NCBI RefSeq assembly: GCF_002167005.1 | Contig: NZ_NHTN01000023.1 | Location: forward strand, 1-64,000 | Reading direction: 5' to 3' | DNA: 64,000 nt | Source of the DNA: Indiicoccus explosivorum | GTDB lineage: Bacteria; Bacillota; Bacilli; Bacillales_A; Planococcaceae | Shown: positions 62,253 to 64,000 of the stretch, in pieces | How positions within the stretch are numbered: position 1 is the stretch's first letter | Layout: every line of letters begins with the position of its first letter | Made by a program: the position numbers and the translations under genes | The notes under the pieces: model-generated | Databases searched by the model: none | What the model was told of the DNA's origin: nothing | The model's input: only the letters and a program-made list of their open reading frames with translations

Positions 62253-64000
62253 ATGACAAAAGCAAATGCTTCTTTAAATCTAAAAGATATTATTAATTAC
62301 GTTAAAGGTGAAAACGGTACCAGTAAAGTAGAGCTATTAACAAGTGCGACAGTGACAGCTTTAATGATTGCGAATCCAACGGTAGGGGCAACAGCATCAG
62401 CAGCATATACCTTGCAAGGCTCGAGCGTTTCAGCTCAAGTAAAAAGATTATTTGGTGTTTTAGATAACAAGAGAAAAGAGAATCAAGCAATTGAAGTATA
62501 TGAAAGATGTACATTTACTGAAGTTTTGCTGTCTAGACTCGCTGTTAAGGAAGTAATATTGAAGAATCTAAATAGCAGAGATAGACTGTTCGCTCAATGG
62601 CGGCTAATTAGAACTATTGAGGAAGAACAGCAAAAGGAAATTAGCCGGTTGGATGAAGAGCGAGAAAGTGAGTTTTTATATGCTTACGTACGTAGAAAAT
62701 CTTTTAGCAAAGAAAATTATTGGAATGAGTTACTCGATAGCATTATTTTCAGAGTAATTGATGTGTATCCAGATGAAATTCTAAATTTCAAAGAGCAAAT
62801 GTTAAATGAAGTAGAAAGTACCTACAAAGCATTTGAAAATCAAGTTTCTTACGAATCTCAATTGTTTAAAAATTATATTCATAGGGCAATGAGTGAAAAA
62901 AGCATCGAAAAGATAATAGAAAAGCTTAACGAGCAAGTGGAATTTATGCACTCCTACGGAAATATGTATCAAACAATAGATGAGGTTGACCAGTGGTTGA
63001 AAGCAAGTACTGATCCATCGATTAGTTTAAACTTTTTTAATTATGAAGAAAAAGCGTTTGAAGAACAGTTTATTCAACAACTTAGCAATGATGTCATTTA
63101 TTTAAAAGGAAAAACTCGTGAAGAAGTAGCCTTTTATATCCTTTTTATTATCAAAAACCAAGTAAAGAATCGTGAACAGGATACGTATATTATTAATAAA
63201 AAGGAAAATTGGGATGCAATTAAAGGTAAATGTGAGGGTAAGATTTTAATCCCGAATTTTCATGCTTCAGTTGTAGAGACCATACCGAATAACACGAATA
63301 TTATTATTTATAGTGAAGAAGACTATATTGGTAACAAGCAGCCGATTGAATTAAATAAGAGAATACTAAGCAATATGAGCAATATGCTACAGGACGAAGT
63401 GGAAGATTTAGCTTTAGCAAATAGAATTGTTGATAAATCCAATGGTCTTTATACTACTTTTAAGAGAATGGTATTCAAAGGGAAAATGGGTCACCCGAAG
63501 TGGGAAGAAAACACTGATGTATCTTTCATTCCTGCGTTATTAACTGGAAGCTGGACAGAATCGAATTCGTTAATGGACACAAACCTACTTAGTGAAATAG
63601 CTCAGTCATCCTACAAGGAATATAAACAATCGATAAGTAATATGGTAGGAGGGGAAGACCCATTTCTTTTAGTGCATAAAAATTACCAGGACAAGATTTA
63701 TAAATTAGCTAACGTGGAGGAAGCTTGGGAAATAATCTTTCCATCTATAACACCAAAGGCGATCGCAGTTTTTAAAGAGGCGGTAGTGGAAGCATTGACA
63801 AATGTTGCTCCGGTGTATCATTTACAAGTAGAAGAACACTACAAGGGAAGCATCCTAAACAAAGGATCTGAGTATTCTGAGCGCATTAAAAAGGGGATGA
63901 TAAGGTCTTTAATCATGCTAGCTAATATGGACGGTAGAGACAATTACATGGATATTCACTCAACACAAAATTGGGTAGATGCGTTGCTGATAGAAGTACT
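62253..64000 (+). CDS. Large AT-rich protein with STAND-like central region, 3' partial
   Basis: ATG 62253 lies behind AAAGGAAG, and the frame is open for 582 codons to the window end. The first 250 residues are helical and unrecognised, with a hydrophobic patch (about 32-53). From about residue 250 there is DQWLKASTDPSISLNFFNYEE, IYLKGKTREEVAFYILFII, KILIPNFHASVVETIP and later FIPALLTGSWTESNSLMDTNLLSEIA and ANVEEAWEII. By eye this order matches large STAND-like proteins (SREEA..F, ILIPNF, LPALLAGxWxExxxxD, EDAWELL), many linked to phage defence. No Walker A motif (GxxxxGKS/T) is visible in the part present. Family and function remain uncertain. Confidence 0.55.
   Translation, partial: MTKANASLNLKDIINYVKGENGTSKVELLTSATVTALMIANPTVGATASAAYTLQGSSVSAQVKRLFGVLDNKRKENQAIEVYERCTFTEVLLSRLAVKEVILKNLNSRDRLFAQWRLIRTIEEEQQKEISRLDEERESEFLYAYVRRKSFSKENYWNELLDSIIFRVIDVYPDEILNFKEQMLNEVESTYKAFENQVSYESQLFKNYIHRAMSEKSIEKIIEKLNEQVEFMHSYGNMYQTIDEVDQWLKASTDPSISLNFFNYEEKAFEEQFIQQLSNDVIYLKGKTREEVAFYILFIIKNQVKNREQDTYIINKKENWDAIKGKCEGKILIPNFHASVVETIPNNTNIIIYSEEDYIGNKQPIELNKRILSNMSNMLQDEVEDLALANRIVDKSNGLYTTFKRMVFKGKMGHPKWEENTDVSFIPALLTGSWTESNSLMDTNLLSEIAQSSYKEYKQSISNMVGGEDPFLLVHKNYQDKIYKLANVEEAWEIIFPSITPKAIAVFKEAVVEALTNVAPVYHLQVEEHYKGSILNKGSEYSERIKKGMIRSLIMLANMDGRDNYMDIHSTQNWVDALLIEV

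Overview
The window looks like the chromosome of a Gram-positive member of the Bacillota, order Bacillales, probably close to the Planococcaceae. The grounds are several secreted SLH-domain proteins, a LytR-CpsA-Psr protein, split tyrosine-kinase (BY-kinase) modules of the YveK/YveL (CpsC/CpsD) type, and frequent GTG/TTG starts behind strong AGGAGG-like ribosome binding sites. The genus cannot be fixed from sequence alone. No rRNA, tRNA or CRISPR array was seen.

1-16.3 kb (GC-rich) is a cell-surface region. It holds five SLH proteins or SLH-fused enzymes, an MBOAT plus SGNH pair resembling the PatA/PatB wall-polymer O-acetylation system, an SLH-anchored 5'-nucleotidase and a very large secreted LTD/OB-fold/EEP nuclease. 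The last two both have PhoP-box-like promoters. The region is seeded with a palindromic repeat built on a 13-mer (GGTGCCTGGCACC or its complement, about 15 copies). In the middle sits a REP-associated tyrosine transposase (RAYT), flanked on both sides by full elements. No copy was noticed after 16.3 kb. Some copies double as transcription terminators.

16.5-20.5 kb holds a hybrid sensor kinase whose first kinase module and receiver domain have lost key residues but whose last kinase module is intact, followed by an OmpR-type regulator. Two intergenic arrays of unrelated short repeats, at 15.1 kb and 20.0-20.3 kb, share the same 21-bp period.

20.5-37.4 kb is a first exopolysaccharide locus: YveK/YveL-like proteins, MurJ-type flippase, Wzy-like polymerase, initiating sugar transferase, nucleotide-sugar enzymes, glycosyltransferases, a PaaK-like adenylating enzyme and an ATP-grasp ligase. 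Two genes are broken: an epimerase by one in-frame TGA, and a glycosyltransferase by two single-base homopolymer shifts. A metallophosphoesterase and a methyltransferase follow. Then come an LCP-family ligase and an SGNH protein on the minus strand.

41.5-61.5 kb is a second, complete polysaccharide locus. A GC-rich head (YveK, BY-kinase, PHP phosphatase, EpsC-type dehydratase) and a moderately GC-rich tail (4-epimerase, UDP-sugar dehydrogenase) bracket an AT-rich cassette at 45.9-59.1 kb. The cassette carries a deacetylase/N-formyltransferase pair, an initiating transferase, capEFG for UDP-L-FucNAc, glycosyltransferases, an acetyltransferase, a polymerase and a second MurJ-type flippase, plus a decayed IS3-type transposase. 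A strong terminator closes the locus. The window ends inside a large AT-rich gene that resembles, by eye, the central and C-terminal parts of STAND-like proteins, many of which act in phage defence.
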